This document shows positions 1 to 7,850 of a stretch of 64,000 nucleotides of DNA, one piece after another; position 1 is the first letter of the stretch, and each line of letters begins with the position of its first letter. Source of the DNA: an uncultured Draconibacterium sp. (GTDB lineage: Bacteria > Bacteroidota > Bacteroidia > Bacteroidales > Prolixibacteraceae); the NCBI RefSeq assembly GCF_963676815.1, contig NZ_OY781365.1:2514501-2578500 (forward strand), written 5' to 3'. The notes beneath the pieces were generated by a model, which was given only the letters and a program-made list of their open reading frames with translations, was not told the DNA's origin and did not search any database. A program made the position numbers and the translations under genes.

Positions 1-572
1 GTTTCGGTAACGAAAAGAAAAAACTGGTTGGCTTTAAAAAAGTCTCTGATGTACACCTCGTAGTGTGTATCGCCTTTTGCTTCTCTTTCCAATTCACGAA
101 TTATCTGGTCGATTTTGTTATTTCTTTCACTTTCGCTCATTTCGTCGGTAACGTCGGCCAAAACTTTGTCGGTAACATCTTCAACCGAAATAAGGAAAGT
201 AACCGTTTTGCCGGGGTTGGGTAGTTCTTCGTCTTTTGAACGTGCCCAAAAACCATCTTGCAAATAATCATGCTCAACACTCGAGTGTTGCTGAATTTCG
301 CCAAAACCACAGTGGTGGTTGGTTAAAAGTAATCCGTCTTCTGAAATAACTTCAGCAGTACACGATCCTCGGTCAAGGGCAACAATTGCATCTTTCAGGC
401 TCGATTGGTTGATGCTGTATATATCTTCAGCACTCAATTCGCAGCCCATATCTTGCATGGTTTTAATGTTCAGTTTGTGAATAAGTGAAGGAAGCCACAT
501 TCCTTCTTTTGCAACTGCCGAACCAACCATCAAAATGGTTATCAGCAGCATAAGATTTAATTTTCTCATCAT
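1..572 (-). CDS. S46 family serine dipeptidyl-peptidase (DPP7/DPP11 type), N-terminal part
   Basis: The gene runs off the left edge; only the first ~190 residues are present, starting from tandem ATG codons at 572 and 569. A hydrophobic signal peptide (residues 4-21) precedes KEGMWLPSLI, a typical mature start of S46 peptidases. LTNHHCGFGE around residues 83-92 contains the catalytic histidine of the chymotrypsin-like triad; the aspartate and serine would lie beyond the window. S46 enzymes release dipeptides from peptide N-termini in the periplasm of asaccharolytic and environmental Bacteroidota. DPP7 and DPP11 specificity cannot be separated without the C-terminal domain. A good promoter lies just upstream. 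Confidence 0.9.
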   Translation of the reverse strand, partial: MMRKLNLMLLITILMVGSAVAKEGMWLPSLIHKLNIKTMQDMGCELSAEDIYSINQSSLKDAIVALDRGSCTAEVISEDGLLLTNHHCGFGEIQQHSSVEHDYLQDGFWARSKDEELPNPGKTVTFLISVEDVTDKVLADVTDEMSESERNNKIDQIIRELEREAKGDTHYEVYIRDFFKANQFFLFVTE

Positions 573-602
573 ATTATTACTTGTTGTATTCAAAATGTTG
601 TG

Positions 603-631
603 CAAATATAGTTTTTCAAAATACTTAACAA
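603..631 (-). promoter_or_regulatory. Bacteroidota-type promoter for the S46 peptidase gene
   Basis: On the minus strand a TATATTTG box (603-610) matches the -7 consensus TAnnTTTG. A TTG (629-631) lies 18 bases upstream as the -33 element. The start codon is about 30 bases downstream. Confidence 0.6.
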
Positions 632-820
632 CGTGATTTATATCTCTTTTGTTCGTCCGTTTTTATCGAGCTCGAAGTAAGGAAACAATACCCACATATA
701 GCTTACGCTTTTGAGCTGCTCCTTAATTTGCCCGTAAATTTTGGTTCGGTTTGTAACATTTGTATTTGATTTGCTGCCCGAATTACACGAATTGCATTAT
801 ATTGAAAATAAAAACTTGTT

Positions 821-1825
821 ATGAGCCGATTTGCCAGAATTATTATGTGGGTTTTATTGTGGGGAGCACTATTTGTTGCCCTTGCCTATTTTTTGCCTAA
901 AACCGTTGAGGTTGAGAGAAGTGCCGATGTTAAAGCACCGGTAAAAACCGTGTATGCACAAATTATCGATTTACATCAATGGGATCATTGGTCGCCCTGG
1001 AAACGGATGGGTGAAAATGTTAGCGTTGAGTACATCAATCATGGAGTTGGATTGGGCGGAGGCTATGTTTGGCGAAATGAAAATAAAGAAAACAGCGGTG
1101 CAACCATTGAAATTATAGAGGCAAATCCATGGAGCAAAGTTGCTGTTTCGCTTGATTTTATGCAGCGTGGCGAGGCTTTAAGTACTTTCTCCTTGGCCGA
1201 AAAAGGAGCCGAAACAAAGGTAACCTGGACACTTACTTATGATGTAGGCAACAATCCTTTTGCACGTTGGATTGGCTTGCTTATGAAAAAAAGTATGGGA
1301 ACCGACTTCGACAATGGCCTGGTGAAATTAAAAGCGCTTTGCCAGGTAATTAAAAATGAAGGAGAGCACGTGATTTTATTGGATACAGTGGATGAAATGC
1401 AATATGCCGGTATTCGCGAAACAGTACCATTTATTGAGGTTAGCCGCGAAATGAGCGTGATGTATGGCGAAATCAGCAAGTTTCTGGCACAAAATGAAAT
1501 TGAAATGGCAGGAATGCCTTTTGCCTTATATCACTTGATGGACGAAGAAAATATTGACTTGGAATGTGGTATTCCGATTGACGCCAATGTTGAAGGGAAC
1601 AGAACTGTAGAAGTGGCTACTTTCCCCACGACAACCTGTGCCTGTCTCGATTTTTATGGCGACTACAGCAATTTGCAGGAAGGACATACCGCTGTGCAAA
1701 AATGGCTGGAAACACACGGTTTTAACCTGATAAGTGCACCAATGGAAATTTACCTCACCGATCCGCAACAGGAACCCGACCCAGCAAATTGGGTAACCCG
1801 TATCTGCTATCCGGTTGAAAAATAA
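821..1825 (+). CDS. SRPBCC-domain protein with C-terminal GyrI-like effector-binding domain
   Basis: 334 residues. An N-terminal membrane anchor (about 5-25) is followed by an SRPBCC/polyketide-cyclase-like domain (about 28-170), recognisable from the pattern of a coil-binding protein starting VKAPVKTVYAQI with DHWSPW. A GyrI-like small-molecule-binding domain follows (about 178-332), of the type fused to AraC regulators but here without any DNA-binding part. Such two-domain proteins are common in Bacteroidota and have no established reaction; binding of a hydrophobic or cationic small molecule at the membrane is an inference. It stands alone, 78 bases before the M23 peptidase gene. Confidence 0.75.
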   Translation: MSRFARIIMWVLLWGALFVALAYFLPKTVEVERSADVKAPVKTVYAQIIDLHQWDHWSPWKRMGENVSVEYINHGVGLGGGYVWRNENKENSGATIEIIEANPWSKVAVSLDFMQRGEALSTFSLAEKGAETKVTWTLTYDVGNNPFARWIGLLMKKSMGTDFDNGLVKLKALCQVIKNEGEHVILLDTVDEMQYAGIRETVPFIEVSREMSVMYGEISKFLAQNEIEMAGMPFALYHLMDEENIDLECGIPIDANVEGNRTVEVATFPTTTCACLDFYGDYSNLQEGHTAVQKWLETHGFNLISAPMEIYLTDPQQEPDPANWVTRICYPVEK

Positions 1826-1875
1826 TTTGATAGGTTAAAAATCTCTAAACAACAGGGCTATGTCTCAATTCTTAC

Positions 1876-1883
1876 TAAATTTG
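1876..1883 (+). promoter_or_regulatory. Possible -7 promoter element before the M23 peptidase gene
   Basis: TAAATTTG matches TAnnTTTG 20 bases before the GTG start at 1904. No convincing -33 TTTG is seen at the right distance, so this is a tentative call. Confidence 0.35.
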
Positions 1884-1903
1884 TAGCTCTTAAAATTTTT
1901 AGG

Positions 1904-2752
1904 GTGGAAGAGAAGAAGTTTTTTGATAAACTAAAAAATCAATACCGGTTAATTATTTACAACGATACCACGTTTCAGTCAGTGTGGAGCATGAAGCTTT
2001 CGCGATTGAAAGTGTTCACCGTAACCAGTTTAACATCGGCAATATTGGTGATACTGGTAATTCTGCTGATCGCAACAACCGGTTTGCGCGAATATATTCC
2101 CGGTTATCCGAAAGCTGAGTACCGACAAATGTTGGTGCGTAATGCTTTGGTGGTTGATTCGCTGGAACAGGAGCTGGCAAAACGCGATCAGTTTTTTAAA
2201 GGAATTCAGGCGATTATGGCCGGCGAAGTTCCGGAAGATGAACAGCTGGCAGCTACCGATATTGAGAAGGATGAGGTGGAATTTAAACAGTATAATCACG
2301 ACTCTGTATTTCAGGACAAACTACTGGCAGAACAATTAAGCCTTTCCATTCGGAATGATAATGACGATGTTACACAACTCAGTCAGGTGCACCTTTTTGT
2401 GCCGGTTAAAGGAGTAATCTCGGAACATTTTAAAAATACACCCGATCATTTTGGCGTTGACCTGGTGAGTGAGCCCAATGCACGAATTTCTTCGGTGCTT
2501 GACGGAACCGTAATTTTTGCCGGTTGGACACTCGAAACAGGTTACGTGGCATATATTCAGCACGAGGCCAATTTGGTTTCGGTATACAAACACAACGCCG
2601 AGTTATTAAAGAAAACCGGCCAGACAGTAAAAGCCGGCGAGGCGATTGCCATAATCGGAAATACAGGAGAGTTATCAAGTGGGCCGCACTTGCATTTTGA
2701 GTTGTGGCACGACGGAACCGCACTTGATCCGGAACAGTACATTGACTTTTAA
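1904..2752 (+). CDS. M23 family metallopeptidase, membrane-anchored
   Basis: 282 residues from a GTG start; no ATG gives a complete N-terminal region. A single transmembrane helix (about 38-60) is followed by a short coiled segment and a C-terminal LytM/M23 domain (about 170-275). FGVDL supplies the first zinc-ligand motif in altered form (the usual H-x-G-x-D reads HFGVD), and the SGPHLHFEL motif carries the HxH ligands. M23 enzymes cleave peptide cross-links in peptidoglycan or, if degenerate, activate amidases. The stop codon is one base from the dxr start, so the two genes are likely co-transcribed. Confidence 0.85.
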   Translation: MEEKKFFDKLKNQYRLIIYNDTTFQSVWSMKLSRLKVFTVTSLTSAILVILVILLIATTGLREYIPGYPKAEYRQMLVRNALVVDSLEQELAKRDQFFKGIQAIMAGEVPEDEQLAATDIEKDEVEFKQYNHDSVFQDKLLAEQLSLSIRNDNDDVTQLSQVHLFVPVKGVISEHFKNTPDHFGVDLVSEPNARISSVLDGTVIFAGWTLETGYVAYIQHEANLVSVYKHNAELLKKTGQTVKAGEAIAIIGNTGELSSGPHLHFELWHDGTALDPEQYIDF

Positions 2753-2753
2753 G

Positions 2754-3914
2754 ATGAAGAAAAGAATAGCAATTCTTGGATCTACCGGATCCATAGGAAC
2801 CCAGGCACTCGAGGTAATTGAGCAAAATCCCGATTTATTTGAAGTTGAGGTTTTAACGGCAAATAATAGTGTCGAGTTGCTCATTCAGCAGGCCAAAAAA
2901 TTTCGACCCAATGTAGTGGTTATTGCCAACAAGGGAAACTACCGACTTGTTTCTGATGCGTTAGAAGATGAAGATATAAAAGTTTATGCCGGAGAAGAGG
3001 CATTGAACCAGGTGGTTGAAATGGATACCATTGATTTGGTGCTGACTGCAATGGTGGGCTATTCTGGATTGATTCCAACATACAACGCCGTAAAAGCTGG
3101 AAAAACAATTGCACTGGCCAATAAGGAAACGCTGGTTGTTGCCGGCGAGATCATAACAAAAGCAGCCCGCGAAAAGCAGGTTGATTTGTTGCCCGTTGAT
3201 TCGGAGCACTCGGCCATTTTTCAGTGCTTGGTTGGCGAGTTTATGAATCCGATAGAGAAGATTTACCTCACTTGTTCCGGTGGTCCGTTCCGCGGGAAAT
3301 CGCTTGAAGAACTAAAACATGTCACCGTAGACGATGCTTTGGCGCACCCCAACTGGGACATGGGAGCAAAAATCACGATCGATTCAGCAACACTGATGAA
3401 CAAAGGCTTTGAGGTAATCGAAGCTCACTGGCTGTTTGGTTTGCCCGCTTCAAAGATTGATGTTGTCGTGCATCCCGAGTCTATTATTCATTCCATCGTT
3501 CAGTTTGAAGACGGTTCGATGAAGGCACAAATGGGACTGCCCGATATGAAGCTGCCCATTCAGTATGCCATGGGATTTCCGAATCGAATTGCGAATAACT
3601 TCCCGCGTTTCAACTTTTTAGATTACCCGACTTTGCATTTTGAGCAGCCAAATACAGAAATTTTTCGTAACCTTGCACTCTCTTTTACGGCAATGGAAAA
3701 GGGCGGAAATTTGCCCTGTATTCTGAATGCTGCCAATGAGATAGTTGTAGAGGCATTTTTGAAACAAAAAATAGAGTTTTTGCAAATGCCCGAAATGATT
3801 GAACAAGCCATGAACAAGGTTGATTTTGTTAATCAGCCAACGCTCAATGATTTAATTGAGACCAACGACGAAACAAGAAAGGTGGCACAGTTGTTAACAG
3901 AAAACAAAATTTAG
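2754..3914 (+). CDS. dxr: 1-deoxy-D-xylulose-5-phosphate reductoisomerase
   Basis: Converts DXP to 2-C-methyl-D-erythritol 4-phosphate with NADPH, the committed step of the MEP isoprenoid pathway in the cytoplasm. I start it at ATG 2754, giving 386 residues, the normal family length; a longer frame upstream overlaps the M23 gene and is not needed. The NADPH motif GSTGSIG is at residues 8-14, VDSEHSAIFQ carries metal/substrate ligands, and MNKGFEVIEAHWLF and HPESIIHS are family signatures. It lies between the M23 gene (1 base) and rseP (10 bases), an arrangement common in Bacteroidota. Confidence 0.97.
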   Translation: MKKRIAILGSTGSIGTQALEVIEQNPDLFEVEVLTANNSVELLIQQAKKFRPNVVVIANKGNYRLVSDALEDEDIKVYAGEEALNQVVEMDTIDLVLTAMVGYSGLIPTYNAVKAGKTIALANKETLVVAGEIITKAAREKQVDLLPVDSEHSAIFQCLVGEFMNPIEKIYLTCSGGPFRGKSLEELKHVTVDDALAHPNWDMGAKITIDSATLMNKGFEVIEAHWLFGLPASKIDVVVHPESIIHSIVQFEDGSMKAQMGLPDMKLPIQYAMGFPNRIANNFPRFNFLDYPTLHFEQPNTEIFRNLALSFTAMEKGGNLPCILNAANEIVVEAFLKQKIEFLQMPEMIEQAMNKVDFVNQPTLNDLIETNDETRKVAQLLTENKI

Positions 3915-3924
3915 AAAGAATTTA

Positions 3925-5262
3925 ATGGAGTCGATATTAATTAAAACCGCACAATTACTTTTAAGTCTCTCAATATTAGTGGTGCTGCACGAGGCTGGCC
4001 ACTTTATGTTTGCCCGTTTATTTAAAACGCGGGTAGAAAAATTTTACCTCTTTTTTAATCCGTGGTTCTCGCTTTTTAAAATTAAAAAAGGCGAAACCGA
4101 ATACGGAATTGGATGGTTGCCCCTTGGTGGTTACGTCAAAATTTCGGGGATGATCGATGAATCGATGGACAAAGAAGCAATGAAATTACCACCACAACCC
4201 TGGGAATTCAGAGCAAAACCGGCCTGGCAACGTTTGTTGATTATGGTTGGTGGTGTGCTGATGAATTTCATTTTTGCCATGGTAATTTACATTGGTGTGC
4301 TTTATGCATGGGGCGAACAGTATCTGCCTACCGAAAATGTAAAATACGGAGTTGTAGTTAACGAAACCGGCGAGCAGCTTGGGTTTAAAACCGGCGATAA
4401 AATTCTTACCGTTGATAATCAATACATCGAGCAGTTTAGCAAAATTGTACCAACCATTGTTTTAGATGGTGCAAAAACCGTTCAGGTTGAGCGCGATGGC
4501 CGGAAAGTGGATGTGGAGATTACTGGTGAAGATTTGGCTCTGTTGCTAAAGAGCAAAGGCATTTGGGAAGAACGTATTCCTTACGATATTCAGATAGGAC
4601 GTTTGGCGAAAGATTTGCCGGCACAAAAAGCCGGGTTTGAAGTTGGCGATGTTTTAGGAAAAGTTGATGGTAAATCATTTGATTACTACGATCAGTTTAC
4701 CAATTATTTGGAATCAAAAGCTGGGCAGGAAATAGCAATCGATCTTACCCGTGAAGGTCAGGAAATGACCAAAACACTGACAGTAACAGAAGATGGAAAG
4801 ATGGGATTTAATGCAGCGTTAAACAATCCCGATATTTTTGAATTCAAAACCATTAAATATGGTTTCCTCGAATCTATTCCTGCAGGTATAAATCGTGGTG
4901 TTCAAACCACCGGAAATTACCTGAAACAGTTTAAATTGTTCTTCAAAAAAGAAACAAAAGCATACGAATCTTTAGGAGGATTTGCAACCATCGGAAATAT
5001 TTTCTCTTCTTCGTGGGACTGGGCACATTTCTGGAATATGACAGCATTTATTTCAATAATTTTGGCCATTATGAACCTCTTGCCAATTCCTGCTTTGGAT
5101 GGCGGACACGTAATGTTTTTATTTGGCGAAATGATTACCGGACGTAAACCCGGAGAAAAATTTCTGGAGTATGCTCAAATTGCCGGAATGGTATTACTTT
5201 TGGCTTTGGTACTTTATGCGAATGCCAACGATATAATTAAAATGATTAACGGCACATTTTAA
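3925..5262 (+). CDS. rseP: RIP metalloprotease RseP (site-2 protease)
   Basis: 445-residue integral membrane zinc protease that cuts substrates such as anti-sigma factors or remnant signal peptides within the membrane. HEAGH at residues 22-26 in the first helix holds the zinc ligands and catalytic glutamate. The third ligand is in NLLPIPALDGGH near residue 392. Two PDZ-like domains fall between about 130 and 310. Length and domain order are standard. It is the third gene of the M23-dxr-rseP cluster. The FecR anti-sigma factor elsewhere in this window is a conceivable type of substrate, by analogy only. Confidence 0.95.
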   Translation: MESILIKTAQLLLSLSILVVLHEAGHFMFARLFKTRVEKFYLFFNPWFSLFKIKKGETEYGIGWLPLGGYVKISGMIDESMDKEAMKLPPQPWEFRAKPAWQRLLIMVGGVLMNFIFAMVIYIGVLYAWGEQYLPTENVKYGVVVNETGEQLGFKTGDKILTVDNQYIEQFSKIVPTIVLDGAKTVQVERDGRKVDVEITGEDLALLLKSKGIWEERIPYDIQIGRLAKDLPAQKAGFEVGDVLGKVDGKSFDYYDQFTNYLESKAGQEIAIDLTREGQEMTKTLTVTEDGKMGFNAALNNPDIFEFKTIKYGFLESIPAGINRGVQTTGNYLKQFKLFFKKETKAYESLGGFATIGNIFSSSWDWAHFWNMTAFISIILAIMNLLPIPALDGGHVMFLFGEMITGRKPGEKFLEYAQIAGMVLLLALVLYANANDIIKMINGTF

Positions 5263-5273
5263 TGAAAAAAAAC

Positions 5274-5281
5274 TATTTTTG
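5274..5281 (+). promoter_or_regulatory. -7 promoter element for tatA
   Basis: TATTTTTG matches TAnnTTTG. It predicts a transcription start near 5288, inside an alternative GTG-initiated reading from 5284, and so favours the ATG at 5308 as the tatA start. Confidence 0.5.
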
Positions 5282-5307
5282 TCGTGGAACCAATTAACTT
5301 ATTAGAT

Positions 5308-5508
5308 ATGAATTTATTTGTAGTAGCAGGATTTATCGGACCTCAGGAAATAATAATCATCTTAATAATTGTTTTACTTCTGTTTGGTGGTCGTAAAATT
5401 CCGGAATTGATGAAAGGCCTTGGAAAAGGAATGAAGGAATTCAAAGAAGCCACAAAAGAAGATGAGGCTGACGATAAAAAACCGGAAAGCGAAAAAATCG
5501 AAAAGTAA
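5308..5508 (+). CDS. tatA: Sec-independent translocase subunit TatA
   Basis: 66 residues from the ATG at 5308; a GTG at 5284 would add eight residues. The form is classical TatA/E: a short N-terminal transmembrane helix with an isoleucine/leucine run, the FGGRKIPELMKGLGKG hinge and amphipathic helix (about 27-45), and a charged lysine/glutamate tail. TatA oligomers form the pore of the twin-arginine export system for folded proteins. It sits 45 bases after rseP with its own -7 element and is closed by a clear terminator. No tatC is in the window. Confidence 0.93.
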   Translation: MNLFVVAGFIGPQEIIIILIIVLLLFGGRKIPELMKGLGKGMKEFKEATKEDEADDKKPESEKIEK

Positions 5509-5530
5509 TTAATATCGAAATAGATATTAC

Positions 5531-5566
5531 AAATCCCGTTCTGTGTAACAGTTACGGGATTTTTTG
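5531..5566 (+). terminator. Rho-independent terminator after tatA
   Basis: Inverted repeat AAATCCCGT (5531-5539) / ACGGGATTT (5554-5562) followed by a T run. Confidence 0.8.
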
Positions 5567-5662
5567 TATTTCAGCCGACTGCCTTTTTATACGCCATATT
5601 GCAGATTAACAGTATGGTAAGGTTTTTGTTATCTCTATTAGAAATCCAAAAAAGCAGATTAT

Positions 5663-6706
5663 ATGAAACGTATTAACCACCTTGTTTTTTTCTTTTTCGT
5701 TGTCGCAATATTTGCCGGCTGCGATTCCGATTCAACTGTGATGTACAAAAATATTACCGGAAAAGCCGGTGAGATGGTTGTTGTTATTTCCAAAGAATCG
5801 TGGGATAAAGCACCCGGAAAAATAGTTCGTGAAACCCTGGCTCAACCACATGTAGGATTACCACAAGACGAACCACTTTTCGATTTGATAAATGTGCCGC
5901 ACGAAGCTTTTCAGGATATTTTCAGATCGACACGTAACATTGTGCAAACTACCATTTCTTCAAATGTTGATAAGAGTGGAATTCAATTTACGGATGATGT
6001 TTGGGCATATCCGCAGGCTACAGTGCAAATTAAGGCTAAAAATGCCGATGAATTTGTGAAAATATTTGAAGAGAATAAGGACAGAATACTATCGTATTTT
6101 GTGCAAGCCGAGAAAGAACGTATAACAATGAATTATAAAAACACCTATGAAAAAGCTGTTTTTAATACGCTTAACACCGAGTTTGATGTTACCATGAAAG
6201 TGCCTCCGGGTTTTCGGATAATGGAAAATAAGAAAGACTTTTTGTGGGTACAATACGATACTCCTGAGATTACCCAGGGAATTGTAATTTATTCCTATCC
6301 ATATGTTTCTGATAGTGCTTTTACTGTTGGTTATCAATTACCAATTCGCGATAGTTTGTTGCGAAAATATGTTCCCGGTCCAACCGATGGAAGTTACATG
6401 TCTACCGAAAAGCGACTGGATCAGGTTTATAATGTAATTAAACACAATGGAAACTACGCTGCCGAAATGCGTGGATTATGGCGTGTTGAAAATGATTTTA
6501 TGGGAGGCCCTTATATTTCACTTTCTGAGTTAGATGCTTCGAATCAGCGTGTAATTAATGCTTTTGGTTTTGTATATGCGCCAAGTAAAGATAAACGTAA
6601 CTTGTTGCGTCAGGTTGAAGCGATGATTTACTCCTTAAAATTGAACAATCAGGCTGATAACGATAAATTAAATCAGCAGGATGTTGAAATTCAGGTGGAA
6701 GGATAG
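5663..6706 (+). CDS. DUF4837 family lipoprotein
   Basis: 347 residues with a lipoprotein signal peptide ending at Cys20 (AGC). The body matches the Bacteroidota-specific DUF4837 family: N-terminal ITGKAGEMVVVI, then a central region rich in charged residues and a C-terminal half with GLWRVENDFMGGP. No enzymatic motif is visible and the family function is unknown; it should sit in the outer or inner membrane facing the periplasm. It is a single-gene unit between two strong hairpins. Confidence 0.85.
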   Translation: MKRINHLVFFFFVVAIFAGCDSDSTVMYKNITGKAGEMVVVISKESWDKAPGKIVRETLAQPHVGLPQDEPLFDLINVPHEAFQDIFRSTRNIVQTTISSNVDKSGIQFTDDVWAYPQATVQIKAKNADEFVKIFEENKDRILSYFVQAEKERITMNYKNTYEKAVFNTLNTEFDVTMKVPPGFRIMENKKDFLWVQYDTPEITQGIVIYSYPYVSDSAFTVGYQLPIRDSLLRKYVPGPTDGSYMSTEKRLDQVYNVIKHNGNYAAEMRGLWRVENDFMGGPYISLSELDASNQRVINAFGFVYAPSKDKRNLLRQVEAMIYSLKLNNQADNDKLNQQDVEIQVEG

Positions 6707-6726
6707 TTGAAAATAAAATATACGAT

Positions 6727-6769
6727 AAAAAAAGCAGGCTGGAAATCAATTTTCCAGCCTGCTTTTTTA
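6727..6769. terminator. Bidirectional terminator between the DUF4837 gene and metF
   Basis: A long stem of about 18 bp (6728-6745 with 6751-6768) has A tracts on the left and T tracts on the right, so it can stop transcription from both convergent genes. Confidence 0.88.
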
Positions 6770-6789
6770 TTATTCTGACTGAGTACTGT

Positions 6790-7743
6790 TTAGAACGCAG
6801 CCTTTACAATTTCACTTACATTATCGGAAATACCATAAGTATAAATATGTAGTGAGGGTACATTGTGTGCAACCAAATCTTTCGATTGGTATATAGCCCA
6901 CTCTGTTCCTACTCGCCGTGCATCGTCGTTGTTTTTACATTTTGCCAGCTCTTTCGAGAGTTCCTGTGGCAAATCGATGCTAAATATTTTAGGAAGTACC
7001 GTTAACTGGTTTTTCAAATTTATAGGTTTAATACCCGGAATAATCGGAACTGTAATTCCCATTGCCCGGCATTTGTCAACAAAATCATAATAAACCTGGT
7101 TATCGAAAAACATCTGAGTTACGATATAATCAGCACCTTCATCCACTTTTTGTTTCAGGTAAACCATGTCCTGATCCATATTTGGCGATTCAAAATGTTT
7201 CTCGGGATAACCGGCAACACCAATACAAAAATCAAGTGGTTTATTGTTTTTCAAATCCGCATCAAGGTATTTCCCTTTGCCAAGGTCTTTAATTTGTTTT
7301 ACCAATTGATTGGCATTCGAATGTCCGTTTTGTGTTGGTTGAAAAACGTGCTGGTTTTTTAGCCCGTCGCCACGCAAAGCAAGAACATTGTTTATTCCCA
7401 GAAAATTCAGGTCGATTAAAACGTGCTCAGTTTCGCTTTTGGTAAAACCGCCGCACAAAATATGCGGAACCACCGGAATACCGTATTTGTGCTGAATATC
7501 GGCGGCAATGGCCACTGTTCCCGGACGTTTCCGAACCGTTTGTTTTACAATCGATCCATCGGCCAGTTCCTTGAATTCAATCTCGTCGCGGTGGGTGGTA
7601 ATGTTAATGTATTTCGGATCGAACTCAGTTAAGCTTTCAATCGTTTTATGCAGGCGCGAAACATCGTTGCCTTTTAATGGAGGCAGGAGTTCAAAAGAAA
7701 ATACGGTTTTCTTTGCCTGATTTATAGTGTCTATAACTTTCAT
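6790..7743 (-). CDS. metF: Methylenetetrahydrofolate reductase [NAD(P)H]
   Basis: 317 residues, full length. Reduces 5,10-methylene-THF to 5-methyl-THF, the methyl donor for MetH. FSFELLPP near the N-terminus carries the catalytic glutamate region, LALRGD binds FAD, and the barrel proceeds through GVAGYPEKH and QMFFDN as expected. It lies just downstream of metH on the same strand (107-base gap). A possible -7 box at 7766-7773 suggests it can be transcribed separately from the riboswitch-controlled genes. Confidence 0.95.
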   Translation of the reverse strand: MKVIDTINQAKKTVFSFELLPPLKGNDVSRLHKTIESLTEFDPKYINITTHRDEIEFKELADGSIVKQTVRKRPGTVAIAADIQHKYGIPVVPHILCGGFTKSETEHVLIDLNFLGINNVLALRGDGLKNQHVFQPTQNGHSNANQLVKQIKDLGKGKYLDADLKNNKPLDFCIGVAGYPEKHFESPNMDQDMVYLKQKVDEGADYIVTQMFFDNQVYYDFVDKCRAMGITVPIIPGIKPINLKNQLTVLPKIFSIDLPQELSKELAKCKNNDDARRVGTEWAIYQSKDLVAHNVPSLHIYTYGISDNVSEIVKAAF

Positions 7744-7765
7744 GATTTGGTCTGTTTTGCTTGTG

Positions 7766-7773
7766 CAAATTTA
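7766..7773 (-). promoter_or_regulatory. Possible -7 promoter element for metF
   Basis: On the minus strand TAAATTTG matches TAnnTTTG 22 bases before the metF start. The -33 region is poor. Confidence 0.4.
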
Positions 7774-7850
7774 ACAATTTCGTACCTGTTCGTCTTAATA
7801 AACGGCAAATTGAAAAATAAATGACAGTTTTTTAAAATGAATTCAACTGT

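Noticed and set aside
2679..2753. Extended dxr start upstream of ATG 2754
   Set aside because: It would overlap the M23 peptidase gene by 74 bases and adds residues absent from Dxr proteins.
5284..5307. GTG start for tatA
   Set aside because: The -7 box at 5274-5281 would place the transcription start inside this extension, and the ATG at 5308 gives a standard TatA N-terminus.
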